The notes under the pieces were generated by a model that was given only the letters and a program-made list of their open reading frames with translations, was not told the origin of the DNA and made no database searches. From assembly GCF_000607165.1 (NCBI RefSeq), contig NZ_JFZG01000033.1:1-46569 (forward strand): a stretch of DNA of 46,569 nt. Direction: 5' to 3'. The stretch is from Ralstonia pickettii. GTDB lineage: Bacteria; Pseudomonadota; Gammaproteobacteria; Burkholderiales; Burkholderiaceae. The translations under genes and the position numbers were made by a program. How positions within the stretch are numbered: position 1 is the stretch's first letter; each line of letters begins with the position of its first letter. This document shows positions 17,268 through 25,803 of this stretch, in pieces.

Positions 17268-17426
17268 ATGCAAACCTACATTCTCATCATGATCGCCATC
17301 AGCTCCATGACTGGCCAGGTCGAAGCAATCCATTCCACCGAGTTTTCCGGCAAGCCCACCTGCGAGGCAGCGGCAAAGCAGCTTGCGAAAGACGGTGTAC
17401 TGAAGACAACTTGCGTCCCCAAATGA
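17268..17426 (+). CDS. Secreted micro-protein, 52 aa
   Basis: Short ORF beginning 10 bases after the previous stop. A hydrophobic start (MQTYILIMIAISSMTG) could be a signal or anchor. Two Cys (PTCEAAA, TTCVPK) then frame a helix, with a spacing seen in many small phage and plasmid proteins ending in C-V-P-K. Probably a real gene though very short; function unknown. Confidence 0.55.
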   Translation: MQTYILIMIAISSMTGQVEAIHSTEFSGKPTCEAAAKQLAKDGVLKTTCVPK

Positions 17427-17444
17427 GCTGAGGACGCGGAACAC

Positions 17445-17690
17445 ATGACCATGTCATCGACGATGAACATCACCTTCACTGCCGGCCTGCCTGATGATCA
17501 TGGGCAGTACTTGTTCTGGCTGTGGGACGACACTGTGGTCGAAGCCGCGTTGCATCGCGACGACGAGCTTGGCCAGGTCATTACGTACTACAACCTCGCC
17601 ATTCCTGAGCGACCGGAACGAATCGTGCATCGCGCCGAGACGGGAAAGGTGAAGGGCTGGGCTAATCTGAAGCAGCGCAGCGTGCGCTGA
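17445..17690 (+). CDS. Hypothetical protein, 81 aa
   Basis: Soluble beta-rich protein (YLFWLWDDTVVEAALHRDD). ATG 17445 has GCGGAA upstream; an in-frame ATG follows at 17451. Lies 18 bases after the micro-protein gene in the same series. Function unknown. Confidence 0.55.
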   Translation: MTMSSTMNITFTAGLPDDHGQYLFWLWDDTVVEAALHRDDELGQVITYYNLAIPERPERIVHRAETGKVKGWANLKQRSVR

Positions 17691-17705
17691 TTCAAGGGGG
17701 GTACG

Positions 17706-18164
17706 GTGAACAATTCCAGCGCAAACACTGCTCGAAGCCGAGCTACATCCCCAGGGGCGATTCTGCTATCGCTTCTTGTGCTGGGCCTTGTCATATGGGG
17801 TATCGCCGACAGGCTGAGCGCCTTGTCCGACTGGGTGTCGAGCAACAAGATCCGGGAACGCGAGGAAGCGCTCCTGACTGGAAAGGCCGTGGATGATTCG
17901 ACGGTTGTCCTAACCACGCTCAAAGACGCGACCGGCGTTCGCCAGGTGTATTACAAGTTCGGTCACAGCGAATACGCGAAAGCGCTTCGTGACGCGGGCA
18001 TCGGATGCCGGTTCTATACGCCCGGGGGCACAGCCTACTCGTTCGCGCAGTACAAGACGACAGACCCCATTCCGTTCGACAAAGTGCCGACCGGGGTGTG
18101 GGTGAAAGGCACCTGCGATATCGACCAGGTTGGCGGCGTCGACCTCGCCCGCATTCAAAAGTAG
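17706..18164 (+). CDS. Membrane-anchored hypothetical protein, 152 aa
   Basis: GTG start with AGGGGGG 4-5 bases upstream. One membrane helix near 17-36 (AILLSLLVLGLVIWGIADRL), then a charged helix and a domain with Cys (IGCRFYT, GTCDID) that may be periplasmic. Function unknown. Confidence 0.6.
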   Translation: MNNSSANTARSRATSPGAILLSLLVLGLVIWGIADRLSALSDWVSSNKIREREEALLTGKAVDDSTVVLTTLKDATGVRQVYYKFGHSEYAKALRDAGIGCRFYTPGGTAYSFAQYKTTDPIPFDKVPTGVWVKGTCDIDQVGGVDLARIQK

Positions 18165-18191
18165 ACAACTGCACACTGGGGAGGAGTCAAT

Positions 18192-18686
18192 ATGCGCAAT
18201 GCAAACGTGACCGTTTATCAGACAGCACGCTCGACGCTATGGGGAAAACTCGGCTGGATTCTTTGTGGAATCGTGGCCGCGGTGTGTCTGGTTGGAGTGG
18301 CGACCAACTATCACAAGCTCCTGCAGGAAACGACGTCCCGAGGTGCGCCGTGTGTCGATGGCGACTACAAGGCGCCGAGCGATGCGAAAACGCTGCGGGG
18401 ACTAGTCGAACACTATGCCGGCATGTGCTCCTATAAGGTTGTCTGGAACACGAAGGTCGACCACGTCGTGGACCCGAACGTATTCAACGCCGCCGGCGTC
18501 CTTTACGGAACGCGGGATTTCGCGGGCGCGGTACAGAACACGTTGGTCAAGTCGGTGGAAATGGGGCTCTATCGGATGCCCCACCTCGTTGCCTGCTTTG
18601 ACGAGAAGGCAAAGACAATCACGGTGATCGAGTACGAAACGATGAGCTCGTATAAGCACTGCGCACTGGCCCCAATGGGCTGGTGA
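18192..18686 (+). CDS. Anchored protein with possible TcpQ/PilL-like C-terminal domain
   Basis: 164 residues with a very strong ribosome-binding site (GGGGAGGAG). An N-terminal anchor near 18-40 is followed by a domain with the order TLRGLVEHYAG, YKVVWN, GTRDFAGAVQNTLV, ITVIEYE. This beta-alpha pattern (a helix, a VVW strand, an AV-rich helix and a final V strand) resembles the C-terminal domain of TcpQ/PilL proteins that help secretins of type IVB pili. A similar protein is encoded at 41519-41932. The assignment is pattern-based. Confidence 0.5.
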   Translation: MRNANVTVYQTARSTLWGKLGWILCGIVAAVCLVGVATNYHKLLQETTSRGAPCVDGDYKAPSDAKTLRGLVEHYAGMCSYKVVWNTKVDHVVDPNVFNAAGVLYGTRDFAGAVQNTLVKSVEMGLYRMPHLVACFDEKAKTITVIEYETMSSYKHCALAPMGW

Positions 18687-18793
18687 CAGTTAGGTCGCCT
18701 GCGGGCTGTGCCTATACGGCGTCTGTGAGTTCGACGAAAGCCATGTCGATGCCACGGGAGAGCGGTCAGAACGGGGCCATAAGGAATCGAGAA

Positions 18794-19024
18794 ATGAATC
18801 AGCGTAGCAAGTCGAAACGTATCGGGTGGTGGTTCTTCGTCGCCTGGACCGTACTCAGTGGACTGGTCGTTGGTTGGGGTACACCGCTGTTTGCGGTGCC
18901 AACCATGGGGCAAATCGTGCTGTTACTCGAGCTGACAGCCTTCGGGTTTGTCGCGGCGTTCGGTGTGACCCTGCTCGTCGAGATTTGGTCGCCACTGATT
19001 CTCGGGCATCGCCGGGATGAATGA
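18794..19024 (+). CDS. Small two-helix membrane protein, 76 aa
   Basis: ATG 18794 is preceded by AAGGAAT. Two hydrophobic segments (about 12-32 and 40-65). The frame is open upstream to 18683, but this start gives a normal basic N-terminus (MNQRSKSKR). Function unknown. Confidence 0.55.
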   Translation: MNQRSKSKRIGWWFFVAWTVLSGLVVGWGTPLFAVPTMGQIVLLLELTAFGFVAAFGVTLLVEIWSPLILGHRRDE

Positions 19025-19122
19025 CGGGGTCCGCGGCCGCTGATGTTGCGTAAACGCGGACGTTCCAGAGCATAAGGTGAGCCGAGCTTATTGGCTCAAA
19101 CTTCGATCAATCGAGGAACCCC

Positions 19123-19329
19123 ATGTCGAAACCACCGCTTAATCCTCCCATCCCACCGGATGAGTCAGAGCCTCTTAAGAAGGGCCTCCTGAAAGGGCGC
19201 CTTGAGCGAAATCTTGATAATGAGAAGAAGCGTTGCTACGTCACACAAGAGAAGGAAAGGTGCGACGGAAGCGTGCGGCTTCAAGGCGGTGCAGTGTGCT
19301 CACTGTGCGGTAAGAAAGGAAAGGTGTGA
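19123..19329 (+). CDS. Small Lys-rich protein with Cys pairs, 68 aa
   Basis: ATG with GAGGA upstream. Pro-rich start, a long charged middle and four Cys (KRCYV, ERCDG, AVCSLCGKKG) ending in a knuckle-like CSLCG. Could bind zinc or nucleic acid. Function unknown. Confidence 0.5.
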   Translation: MSKPPLNPPIPPDESEPLKKGLLKGRLERNLDNEKKRCYVTQEKERCDGSVRLQGGAVCSLCGKKGKV

Positions 19330-19372
19330 TGCCTGGAGAATCCCGAAAGGAAACCTCTTCCAAGGGAAAAGC

Positions 19373-19792
19373 ATGACCCCGAAATCGCTCTTTGTGCGTG
19401 GCTACGAGATTCCCCTTGCCACTTGGTCCAACCGATGCTTCTACGGGCTGTGGCTCTTCGCCCCAACCTTTGCGCTCGTGCTTTCGATCTACTTTGCCCG
19501 CTCTGCTGTTTCAGCCAGCTTGGCGTGGTTTTTGATTGCTATCGGCATTTTTCACATCCGAAACGTTGTCGTCCGCAAGGAGGTGGACGAAGGGCTGCAC
19601 GATAGTCTCTATGGACCACACCTTATGCGAATGCGGCAACGGGAGTTCGACGAACGGTTGCCGTGGTTCAGAAAGGCTTTGTTTTCTGCGGTGGCGATGG
19701 TGGTCGTAGCCGGTGTAGTGCTACATATCGTTGGCATTGACGTCGTGTCATCGCTGGCGGCATTTCATGCGTCCTTGGTCACCAAGAACTAG
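19373..19792 (+). CDS. Polytopic membrane protein, 139 aa
   Basis: ATG 19373 follows the spacer AAGGGAAAAGC, the GGAAAA-type signal seen before many genes in this window. Hydrophobic segments near 23-43, 47-62 and 107-127, with a basic loop between the second and third. Upstream in-frame sequence overlaps the preceding gene and is not used. Function unknown. Confidence 0.55.
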   Translation: MTPKSLFVRGYEIPLATWSNRCFYGLWLFAPTFALVLSIYFARSAVSASLAWFLIAIGIFHIRNVVVRKEVDEGLHDSLYGPHLMRMRQREFDERLPWFRKALFSAVAMVVVAGVVLHIVGIDVVSSLAAFHASLVTKN

Positions 19793-19806
19793 GTAGAGTT
19801 TTGGCA

Positions 19807-20058
19807 ATGATCGGCGAATACGGCAGCACCAAGACCTGCGAAAACTGCACGAGCTGGCGCAGGCTTGAGCCCTTTGAGCACATAGAGAAGGGCACCATCG
19901 AGCGAGGCGCCTGCGGGCGATTCCAACTGAGCCCGCACGAATTGGCTCCGGATGAGATTGCGAAGCCGGCCGATCCTGGGCGGCATGACTACGTGATCGG
20001 TGGGATGGTGATAACCGGCCCGCAGTTTGGCTGCATCCACTACTCCCGGAAGGCCTAG
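19807..20058 (+). CDS. Small zinc-ribbon-like protein, 83 aa
   Basis: Contains TCENCTSW (Cys 11 and 14), then RGACGRF and FGCIHY, a four-Cys pattern that fits a structural zinc site. No membrane segment. It follows the previous stop by 14 bases. One of several Cys4 mini-proteins in the window. Confidence 0.6.
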   Translation: MIGEYGSTKTCENCTSWRRLEPFEHIEKGTIERGACGRFQLSPHELAPDEIAKPADPGRHDYVIGGMVITGPQFGCIHYSRKA

Positions 20059-20076
20059 GAAAGATCGGAGATTCCT

Positions 20077-20424
20077 GTGTTGCATCTGCTTTCGTTCGTC
20101 GTCCTTGTCATCTTCGCCATTGGCTGCGCTGCCTATATCTGGCTAGACCAGGCTTATGGCTCGCCTAAGCCCTCTGAAAGGGGTATCACGCTCATGCTAT
20201 TTGCATGGCTCTTTGCCGGGATGGTGAAGCCCGAAATTCCGGCTATCGTCTGGAGCTGGTGGAGCCAGGTACTGCCAGAGACCGGAACAACCCTTCACCT
20301 GGTGACGACTGGGCTGCTAACACTTTTGTCTTGGCTCGCCATGATGCTAGGAGTCATTGGTGTGGGGGCGAGCATTTCCTACGGCTGGTTGCACTGGCGC
20401 AGGAATCCTCGTCAAGTCATGTAA
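20077..20424 (+). CDS. Polytopic membrane protein, 115 aa
   Basis: GTG start with CGGAG upstream. Hydrophobic segments near 2-24, 36-62 and 75-100; ends with a basic tail (HWRRNPRQ). Function unknown. Confidence 0.55.
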   Translation: MLHLLSFVVLVIFAIGCAAYIWLDQAYGSPKPSERGITLMLFAWLFAGMVKPEIPAIVWSWWSQVLPETGTTLHLVTTGLLTLLSWLAMMLGVIGVGASISYGWLHWRRNPRQVM

Positions 20425-20500
20425 ATAGGAAAACCCAACTTGGCGAGAACTGCGCCCCGCACCCGGCCGGACGCCGGCAGACACTAAAATGGAAGAACAA

Positions 20501-20920
20501 ATGTTGAAGTCGAGTCTTGTGTTAGCCGTTTTGGTCGCGTTGGCAGGTGCTGCTCATGCCGCGTCAACGTGCAGCCCGGAGGGGGATTTCGCGCGCTACC
20601 TTGATAACGAGGTCAAGCAGGAACACATCAGCATCAAGAACGATAAGGCTGTGCTGCGTACATTTGAAGCGAGCCATCGCTTGGCAAGCGTTTCCGACAA
20701 GGATCTTCGCCTACTGACGGAAGAGCATGCGACCGTGAAATTCGATGGCGACGGCAAGAACGGTGTTCGGAGTTTCGACCTCGTGAGCGAGAAAGGTGAC
20801 CGGCTGTACATGATGGCAATCGATTGCAACGCCAAGACCAACTTCGAGGGGAAGGCGGCCCAGTACATCGAGAACCCGAGCGTTGGCGCTTGGGTACGCG
20901 TTCGCAATGCACAGATGTGA
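20501..20920 (+). CDS. Secreted hypothetical protein, 139 aa
   Basis: Starts with a clean signal peptide (LVLAVLVALAGAAHAA, cleavage near residue 21). The mature part has a Cys pair (STCSPEG, IDCNAK) and a charged middle. An in-frame ATG at 20489 would add four residues. Likely periplasmic; function unknown. Confidence 0.6.
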   Translation: MLKSSLVLAVLVALAGAAHAASTCSPEGDFARYLDNEVKQEHISIKNDKAVLRTFEASHRLASVSDKDLRLLTEEHATVKFDGDGKNGVRSFDLVSEKGDRLYMMAIDCNAKTNFEGKAAQYIENPSVGAWVRVRNAQM

Positions 20921-20936
20921 CGCCTCGGAAAAGTCC

Positions 20937-21323
20937 ATGAGTACACGCTTCCCGATCAAATCTGTCTTTGAATCTTCGACCGATGCCACAACGCCAGTGC
21001 CTTCGCAGCCGATGGCGGGCGCCAAGTTCGATCGGGATTCGCGTGTGGTCGCATTTGCCGTTACGGCCGGCGTGCTGTTCATGCTCGCGTGCTTCTACGT
21101 GGTGCTTTACCTCGGCTATAGCAGGAGCATCGTCACGTTCGCGAGTCCACTCGGGGTTGCGCTTCCGTGCGCCGTTTACTTGTCGCTCACCTCGCGGATG
21201 AATGGCGAAACGCGACGATCGCAAGCAAGCGCAATAGCGCTGGGCATTTTCGGCGGGTACGTAGGCGGCCAGGTCCTCGTCGCAATCTTCGTTCTAGCCT
21301 GGAACCTGGTCGGCTCGGCATAG
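20937..21323 (+). CDS. Membrane protein, paralogue of the gene at 30739
   Basis: 128 residues from ATG 20937, preceded by CCTCGGAAAAG. The N-terminus (MSTRFPIKSVFES) and all three hydrophobic segments match the protein at 30739-31122: both share FASPLGVA/FVSPLGVA, SRMNGET/SRMDGET and a GYVGG segment. This is an ancient duplication, since the two differ throughout. Function unknown; conservation suggests a selected role. Confidence 0.65.
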   Translation: MSTRFPIKSVFESSTDATTPVPSQPMAGAKFDRDSRVVAFAVTAGVLFMLACFYVVLYLGYSRSIVTFASPLGVALPCAVYLSLTSRMNGETRRSQASAIALGIFGGYVGGQVLVAIFVLAWNLVGSA

Positions 21324-21364
21324 GCCTGCGGAACGCCAAACGAACAACCTCTTAGGAACACAAC

Positions 21365-21622
21365 ATGGCAGCTAAGAAAAATGCGGCACTCACCTTCGGG
21401 CTCCTGGTGATTCTTGTCTTGTGTACGCTGAAGATCCCAGGTAATGGATTGACGGCCGTGGCCATGCAGGCGGCAGCTGGCGTCGTCGCGTATCTCTTCA
21501 TGATGAACTTCTGCACCTTCCTTGGAAGCGTCTTTGTCGGCACGAAAGATGCCAATAGCGACAAAGCCGACGGTGCGGTAGATGGATCCTTTGGTCACCA
21601 AATCCACGGCGAGAGCCGCTAA
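21365..21622 (+). CDS. Small membrane protein, 85 aa
   Basis: ATG with TAGGAA upstream. Two hydrophobic segments (about 8-25 and 32-57) and a hydrophilic tail. Next gene starts 10 bases later. Function unknown. Confidence 0.55.
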   Translation: MAAKKNAALTFGLLVILVLCTLKIPGNGLTAVAMQAAAGVVAYLFMMNFCTFLGSVFVGTKDANSDKADGAVDGSFGHQIHGESR

Positions 21623-21632
21623 GGAATCCACT

Positions 21633-21848
21633 ATGGAAAAAGTAATCGGCTGCAGAACTTGGCTGTTTGCCTGCGCGTCGCTTGCGATCTGGCTGATGGC
21701 CATGCACTTCGTGTACGTGACGGTGGGCAGGGCGGCGATTGGTCCATGGTCGGCCCTGGGCGCTTTGACTGTGCCCGCGATTTGGTTTCTTGCGCGCCGA
21801 GTGTTGTTTTGGCATCGCCGTAGGGGGCATGGCCATGAACGAGCGTAA
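21633..21848 (+). CDS. Small membrane protein, 71 aa
   Basis: ATG 21633 with AAGGA upstream. Two hydrophobic segments (about 9-30 and 40-55), basic His/Arg-rich C-terminus. Overlaps the next gene by 14 bases. Confidence 0.55.
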   Translation: MEKVIGCRTWLFACASLAIWLMAMHFVYVTVGRAAIGPWSALGALTVPAIWFLARRVLFWHRRRGHGHERA

Positions 21849-22059
21849 ACGCCGAATCCTCGAGCGTGCGGCAAACGCTGCTGAAGTCCTCATCTTTCTC
21901 AGTGCGGTCATCACTGGCTGGTTGGTCTTTTTCGGCCAAGATGAGATGCTCGGCTTCTTCCTTTTCCCATCGTTCCTGTACTGTTTTGTTGGCGCTCTGT
22001 ATGTAGTGCTATCGCGGCTAGCCATGACCATTCTGCGATCTCGCTATCCACACCATTAG
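21835..22059 (+). CDS. Small membrane protein, 74 aa
   Basis: ATG 21835 with AGGGGG about 8 bases upstream; overlaps the previous gene, so the pair is probably coupled. Basic N-terminus (MNERKRRILERA), two hydrophobic segments. Function unknown. Last gene of the first train. Confidence 0.55.
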   Translation: MNERKRRILERAANAAEVLIFLSAVITGWLVFFGQDEMLGFFLFPSFLYCFVGALYVVLSRLAMTILRSRYPHH

Positions 22060-22554
22060 GACGGATCTGCGGGCAAGCCGTCGCCGGCAGGCCCGCCTGG
22101 AAAGAAGCGTGAAGCGCGCGGAAGATCACGCTGTCACCCCTTGGGGCATTCAGCTGCTGGGGAACGCGAGGAATTCATCCGACCACTGAGGCAAAGCCGC
22201 TAACCGAGCAGCGGCCATCTCCTGGGAGCGGCCTGCGCGCGATCCGGATCAGCGCAGTGATTCCATTCCGTTCCGGGCACGCCCGAAATGGACACGCCCG
22301 TCCATCTTGAAGCGTGCTTCCGCGCGCGATCGGGTCCGCCGAACGCTGGCGAATATCCGGCCAACATGTCCTTCAAAGCCACCTTTGCCGGCAAAGCCTG
22401 CGCGCCCCATGCGATCGGGTTTGCCATGCGCATAGACCTGGTGACTTACCACATTGCTAGAGGGGGAAACGGCGCCACGGACCGCGCGTCAGGCCATCAA
22501 TCGCGGCTGTATCATTTGGCATAGAAGAATCGGGTTCAACCTTGGGGAGGCGGC
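22060..22554. other. Intergenic gap before the 22555 gene
   Basis: 495 bases. Frames are open on both strands, but none has a ribosome-binding site or protein-like composition. TTCCGGGC and GCCCGAA near 22270-22290 form a local dyad inside a larger inverted pattern (CCATT...AATGG), possibly a remnant of an element end, but with no partner seen. Confidence 0.35.
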
Positions 22555-23448
22555 ATGGCACGTGGGCAACCGAAAGTCGTTGTGGACGTGAAGGACATCG
22601 GCGGTGGTGAGCTTCAGTACACCGACACGGAAGGGAAGTCGCACACTTACTATCCGAACCGCCGCATCTGGTTGGAAGCGCAGACGCTCGAACTGCTGAC
22701 TTTCCTGAGGGAGCCTCAGGAACAGGGTGATCTGCCGCAGCTGGTAACGCGCGTCCGAGGTACCGCGGTGCTCGAGGACTATTCGATCTCGGTGGTCGGC
22801 GACCCCACCTCGAAAGTCCGAAAACTGTCCATTGTTCTTGGAGCCGAGGAACCGCGCGCAACTCGTGAGGCGCCCGAACCCGGGCCCGACGGGTTCGAGT
22901 TTGGCCAGTTGGGTCGCGCGATGCTGGGCTTTAACAGAGGCGATTGGGAGATCGGGAACAGCGACGAATGGTGGGTCGAATGCTACTTGCCGAAGCCATT
23001 CATTGAGAACCTTGTCGCGGAAGTCCGTAACGGCGAGATCCACGATATGCAGTTGAGTCTCTCATTGCGTGGGCTCTATACAACCGAGCACACCATGGCG
23101 CCGGTGTCGTCGCGAGGCCATCTGTTCATCCGACCCAACAAGCGGGATAACACGATTGATCTCCCGGAGCTGGCCACCGGCTCAGTGCAATCGATTCACT
23201 TTGCATCGTCTAGCAGAGATCTGCGTAAGGCCGATGCGAATCAGGCAGAAGCGGGCCCCACGGCCGCGCTGCAGAGCGCAGATGACAGCCTTTTGAATGA
23301 GGACGTTGCCCCGGCCGCCGGCGCGGGGAATGATCCTGTGGCGACGGCCATCGATCATCTCATCGCGAGCCTGGACAAAATTCACGGCATCGTGAAGTGG
23401 GTAGGCCCTTGCATTGCGATCGCGTTGGCGATCATGGCCTTCAGGTAG
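22555..23448 (+). CDS. Tail-anchored hypothetical protein, 297 aa
   Basis: Good ribosome-binding site (GGGGAGG). A large soluble N-terminal part rich in beta strands (YSISVVGDPTSKVRKLSIVLG, IHDMQLSLSLRGLYTTEH), a polar linker around 220-265, and a hydrophobic C-terminus (WVGPCIAIALAIMAF) that would anchor it in the membrane. Stand-alone, 70 bases from the convergent hipA gene. Family not recognised; a sensor or effector role is possible but not supported. Confidence 0.65.
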   Translation: MARGQPKVVVDVKDIGGGELQYTDTEGKSHTYYPNRRIWLEAQTLELLTFLREPQEQGDLPQLVTRVRGTAVLEDYSISVVGDPTSKVRKLSIVLGAEEPRATREAPEPGPDGFEFGQLGRAMLGFNRGDWEIGNSDEWWVECYLPKPFIENLVAEVRNGEIHDMQLSLSLRGLYTTEHTMAPVSSRGHLFIRPNKRDNTIDLPELATGSVQSIHFASSSRDLRKADANQAEAGPTAALQSADDSLLNEDVAPAAGAGNDPVATAIDHLIASLDKIHGIVKWVGPCIAIALAIMAFR

Positions 23449-23517
23449 GCAGCGGCTCCGCCGAGGGCATGTGCTCGCGTCGGCGGCCGACTGCCGCTAT
23501 TCTCGGTTGGCCGTGAG

Positions 23518-24879
23518 CTATGCTGCTGCGTGGCGCTCCAGACGTGCACGGGCGGACGCCACCATGGGTTGGCTGTTGAAGAAGGCCAACAAGTTTTCCT
23601 TCTGCCGGGCAGTGAGTTTCGACTCTTCAATCATCTGCGGCCACGCCTTGACCGCGTTTTGCACGGTTTGCATAACGACTGTGGCCAAAGGTTTCTCGGG
23701 CAAGCCTAGGTTCTCGCTGAATCTGCGTAGGATTGTCGGACTCAAGCGCTGCTTCGGTGCAGGCTTATCCTTTGGCGGCGGCGGCAAGAGTTCTGGCGGG
23801 ATGATGTAGAGCCCGTGCCCTTGGCGGTTGTTGTAGGCGCTGTAGGCCACGATATCGTACGCTGGCGAAAGCGTTGGGCTTACACCGTCCAGGTAGAGCA
23901 CACCGATGTTCTTGATGTGCATGTCGGGGTTTCCCAGCAACTCGTTCACGGTGATCCGGCGCAGCAACTCATGGATCGCCGGTTCGCCAAGTGTGGGTTC
24001 GTCCAACATGACGGCGGCAATGTCGAAGTAGCTCGAGCGGTATTTGTTCTCGGGCTGAATCTCCAGAATCTGCCCGAAGTCTTCCGCGTGGATACGGCCA
24101 CCAGGGGACCGATCAAATCGCGTGACGGCCAGAAAGTTTGTCTTGCCGGTCGTTTCATCCCCCAAGTCGTAATTGTGCTCAACGGCGAGCTTTTCCAACG
24201 GCTCGAGCGTGACCTCGCATACCGTGACGCCGGCTGCGGCTGCAAGGCGCAGGGAAAGGTCTTCAAGTTCCGGGAGGAGGGCGTAACCAACCACCGGCAG
24301 CTTGGCGATGATGTGCGTGTCCTGCAATTTGGTACGCGCCACGTAGCGGTCGCCTTCCTTCAAGACGCCCAGCTTGGCTTGCATGCCTGATACCGACATG
24401 CCGTCCTCCATCGGCTCAGCGACTACGCTCATTTCGAGCGAATCAGCGTCCTGTGTGACCAGGTGAGCGACCTCCTGGAAGTCGAGCTCAACGGGACGCG
24501 CGGAGACGTTACCAGGCAGGTCTCGCCCCGTGGCAGCGAGCATTTCAAAGTGATCATCCGGTTCGCACTTGCGTTCCGCTGCGATGTGGTCGCGGAACAC
24601 GCCCTCCGGCAGCAATCCCTGAAAGAATGCCGGGAGGAGGAAGGCGTCCTTTTTGGCCGAGTAGCTGCCGTTGAATACCGGCTGGGTGACATCTGCCCAG
24701 AACGCGCGCTGCTGAGCAGGGTCTGCCGCCTGCATAGAGAGGGAGAGCGTCGGCGGTTGCGGCAGGTCGATGTAGTCGTCGCTCGCGACGAAGCGAATGA
24801 TCGGGTCATCCGTCCCGTACTTGAACAGGGTGCCGACACGCAGCGTGCCGATGTTGATTGCCAGGGCGCGAAACAGCAT
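23518..24879 (-). CDS. hipA: HipA-type Ser/Thr kinase toxin
   Basis: Type II toxin-antitoxin kinase; E. coli HipA phosphorylates glutamyl-tRNA synthetase and causes persistence. The 453 residues include the SGMQAK loop (164-169), the catalytic GNPDMHIKN segment (316-324, D319) and PAYD (339-342) in place of DFG, all HipA hallmarks. A proline-rich insert (about 362-376, PPELLPPPPKDKP) is unusual. The ATG overlaps the antitoxin stop (TGATG) with GGGAGG upstream, so toxin translation is coupled to antitoxin. The target may differ from HipA of E. coli. Confidence 0.9.
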   Translation of the reverse strand: MLFRALAINIGTLRVGTLFKYGTDDPIIRFVASDDYIDLPQPPTLSLSMQAADPAQQRAFWADVTQPVFNGSYSAKKDAFLLPAFFQGLLPEGVFRDHIAAERKCEPDDHFEMLAATGRDLPGNVSARPVELDFQEVAHLVTQDADSLEMSVVAEPMEDGMSVSGMQAKLGVLKEGDRYVARTKLQDTHIIAKLPVVGYALLPELEDLSLRLAAAAGVTVCEVTLEPLEKLAVEHNYDLGDETTGKTNFLAVTRFDRSPGGRIHAEDFGQILEIQPENKYRSSYFDIAAVMLDEPTLGEPAIHELLRRITVNELLGNPDMHIKNIGVLYLDGVSPTLSPAYDIVAYSAYNNRQGHGLYIIPPELLPPPPKDKPAPKQRLSPTILRRFSENLGLPEKPLATVVMQTVQNAVKAWPQMIEESKLTARQKENLLAFFNSQPMVASARARLERHAAA

Positions 24880-25259
24880 CACGCGCCTCCCTTGCGCACA
24901 CGTGCCAGTCGCGCTTGGACTTTGCTTTGGATTCCCGAAGTCCGTTCCTTTCCGGATTCGCTACCTCGGAGTGAGGCCTTCAGACCATCAATGCGGAGTT
25001 GTGGGCGCTCAACGGTCGAACGGGCACTATTCCCGGACGGAAACATTGCACGCGCCTCTTTGGGTACCAACACCAACTCCAAGCCAAGCCGGTCGGCCAC
25101 CGCCATGAGCGTGGACACTTTGAAGTCTTGGTCGCCGCTCAGCACGTGGCTGAGTGTCCTGTATGTGACTCCTGCGTCGGCGGCGAGCTGCATCTTGCCG
25201 TACCGACGCTTGCTCGCGCGCTCGGCGAGCGCCTTCGAAACTTCGCCCAAAGTGATCAT
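24879..25259 (-). CDS. hipB: HipB-type XRE antitoxin
   Basis: 126-residue antitoxin and repressor. An XRE helix-turn-helix occupies about residues 18-62 (MQLAADAGVTYRTLSHVLSG, then TLMAVADRLGLELVLVP). The C-terminal 60 residues are basic and disordered, longer than in E. coli HipB. It precedes hipA with a 1-base overlap. Five copies of a TACTTTAGTA dyad upstream, one just before its start, show strong autoregulation. Confidence 0.88.
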   Translation of the reverse strand: MITLGEVSKALAERASKRRYGKMQLAADAGVTYRTLSHVLSGDQDFKVSTLMAVADRLGLELVLVPKEARAMFPSGNSARSTVERPQLRIDGLKASLRGSESGKERTSGIQSKVQARLARVRKGGA

Positions 25260-25262
25260 GGT

Positions 25263-25435
25263 GGTACTAAAGTGTCATTGCTGATCGAAATTATACTTTA
25301 GTACCATCTTCCAAACTTTCCAAGGGGTGTGTAGAAGTAGTAGTAAAGTATCAACCGGCGCGAGGATGATACTTTAGTATCACTTCTGACTTGCACCAAA
25401 GTGCAATTTCACAAGCAAATGATACTTTAGTACCT
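25263..25435. promoter_or_regulatory. HipB operator array, five dyads
   Basis: Five copies of a dyad with consensus TGATACTTTAGTATCA: 25263-25277 (reverse), 25291-25306, 25341-25353 (reverse), 25367-25382 (perfect arms TGATACT/AGTATCA) and 25420-25435. Centres are about 28, 48, 28 and 53 bases apart, close to helical multiples for some pairs. The first copy overlaps the translation start region. TATACT within copy 2 may be part of the hipBA -10 region. Confidence 0.8.
25391..25406. promoter_or_regulatory. TTGCAC/GTGCAA dyad among HipB operators
   Basis: TTGCAC-CAAA-GTGCAA with perfect 6-base arms, between operators 4 and 5, unlike the HipB motif. Possibly the site of another regulator. Confidence 0.4.
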
Positions 25436-25527
25436 GAGCGGAGCCGGGTGCTCGCCCATGTGCGTCACCAGGCGCTATGGTGCGCTCCAGACGGGGTCTT
25501 CCCAAGCGTGAGTGCCGACGTCTACCC

Positions 25528-25803
25528 TCACTCCACTCGTGGTTTGCACGGCGGCGCGTCGATGAAACCAACGTGGGATAGATCGACGGTAATTGCGCTC
25601 TCAAATCGGTCTGTGCCGGTGTAAGGTCGTGCCCACTGACGACGCTCCTTCGGTGTTCTCTTCGAGCAGACGCGCTCGTGGCGGCGCTTCCACACCTTGC
25701 ATAGCCCCTGCATGTCGCGGTTGAAAATGGTGAACAACCGAAACTCTGCGCCGCAGTGGTTGCAGCTGGCATAGCCAGTGTTGTTGAGTCCCGTGGTCGA
25801 AAT
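25528..25803 (-). CDS. Small C2HC zinc-finger-like protein with no standard start
   Basis: The frame reads from the stop of the DUF6283 gene: ASCNHCGAEFRLF, DMQGLC, WKRRHERVCSKR, then a polar C-terminus. CNHC plus HERVC fits a zinc finger (C-x2-C ... H-x3-C). Upstream there is no ATG, GTG or TTG before the Cys pair; the first candidates are CTG (25806) or ATT (25803), the latter overlapping the TGA as TGATT. An ATG at 25737 would lose the first two Cys. Translation coupled to the upstream gene, or a recent start-codon loss, are both possible. Confidence 0.5.
   Translation of the reverse strand: MSTTGLNNTGYASCNHCGAEFRLFTIFNRDMQGLCKVWKRRHERVCSKRTPKERRQWARPYTGTDRFESAITVDLSHVGFIDAPPCKPRVE

Noticed and set aside
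22268-22300. Inverted repeat resembling an insertion-sequence end
   Set aside because: No second end, transposase or target duplication in the window.
23815-24390. Plus-strand open frame inside hipA
   Set aside because: Antisense to the conserved HipA kinase core; a shadow.
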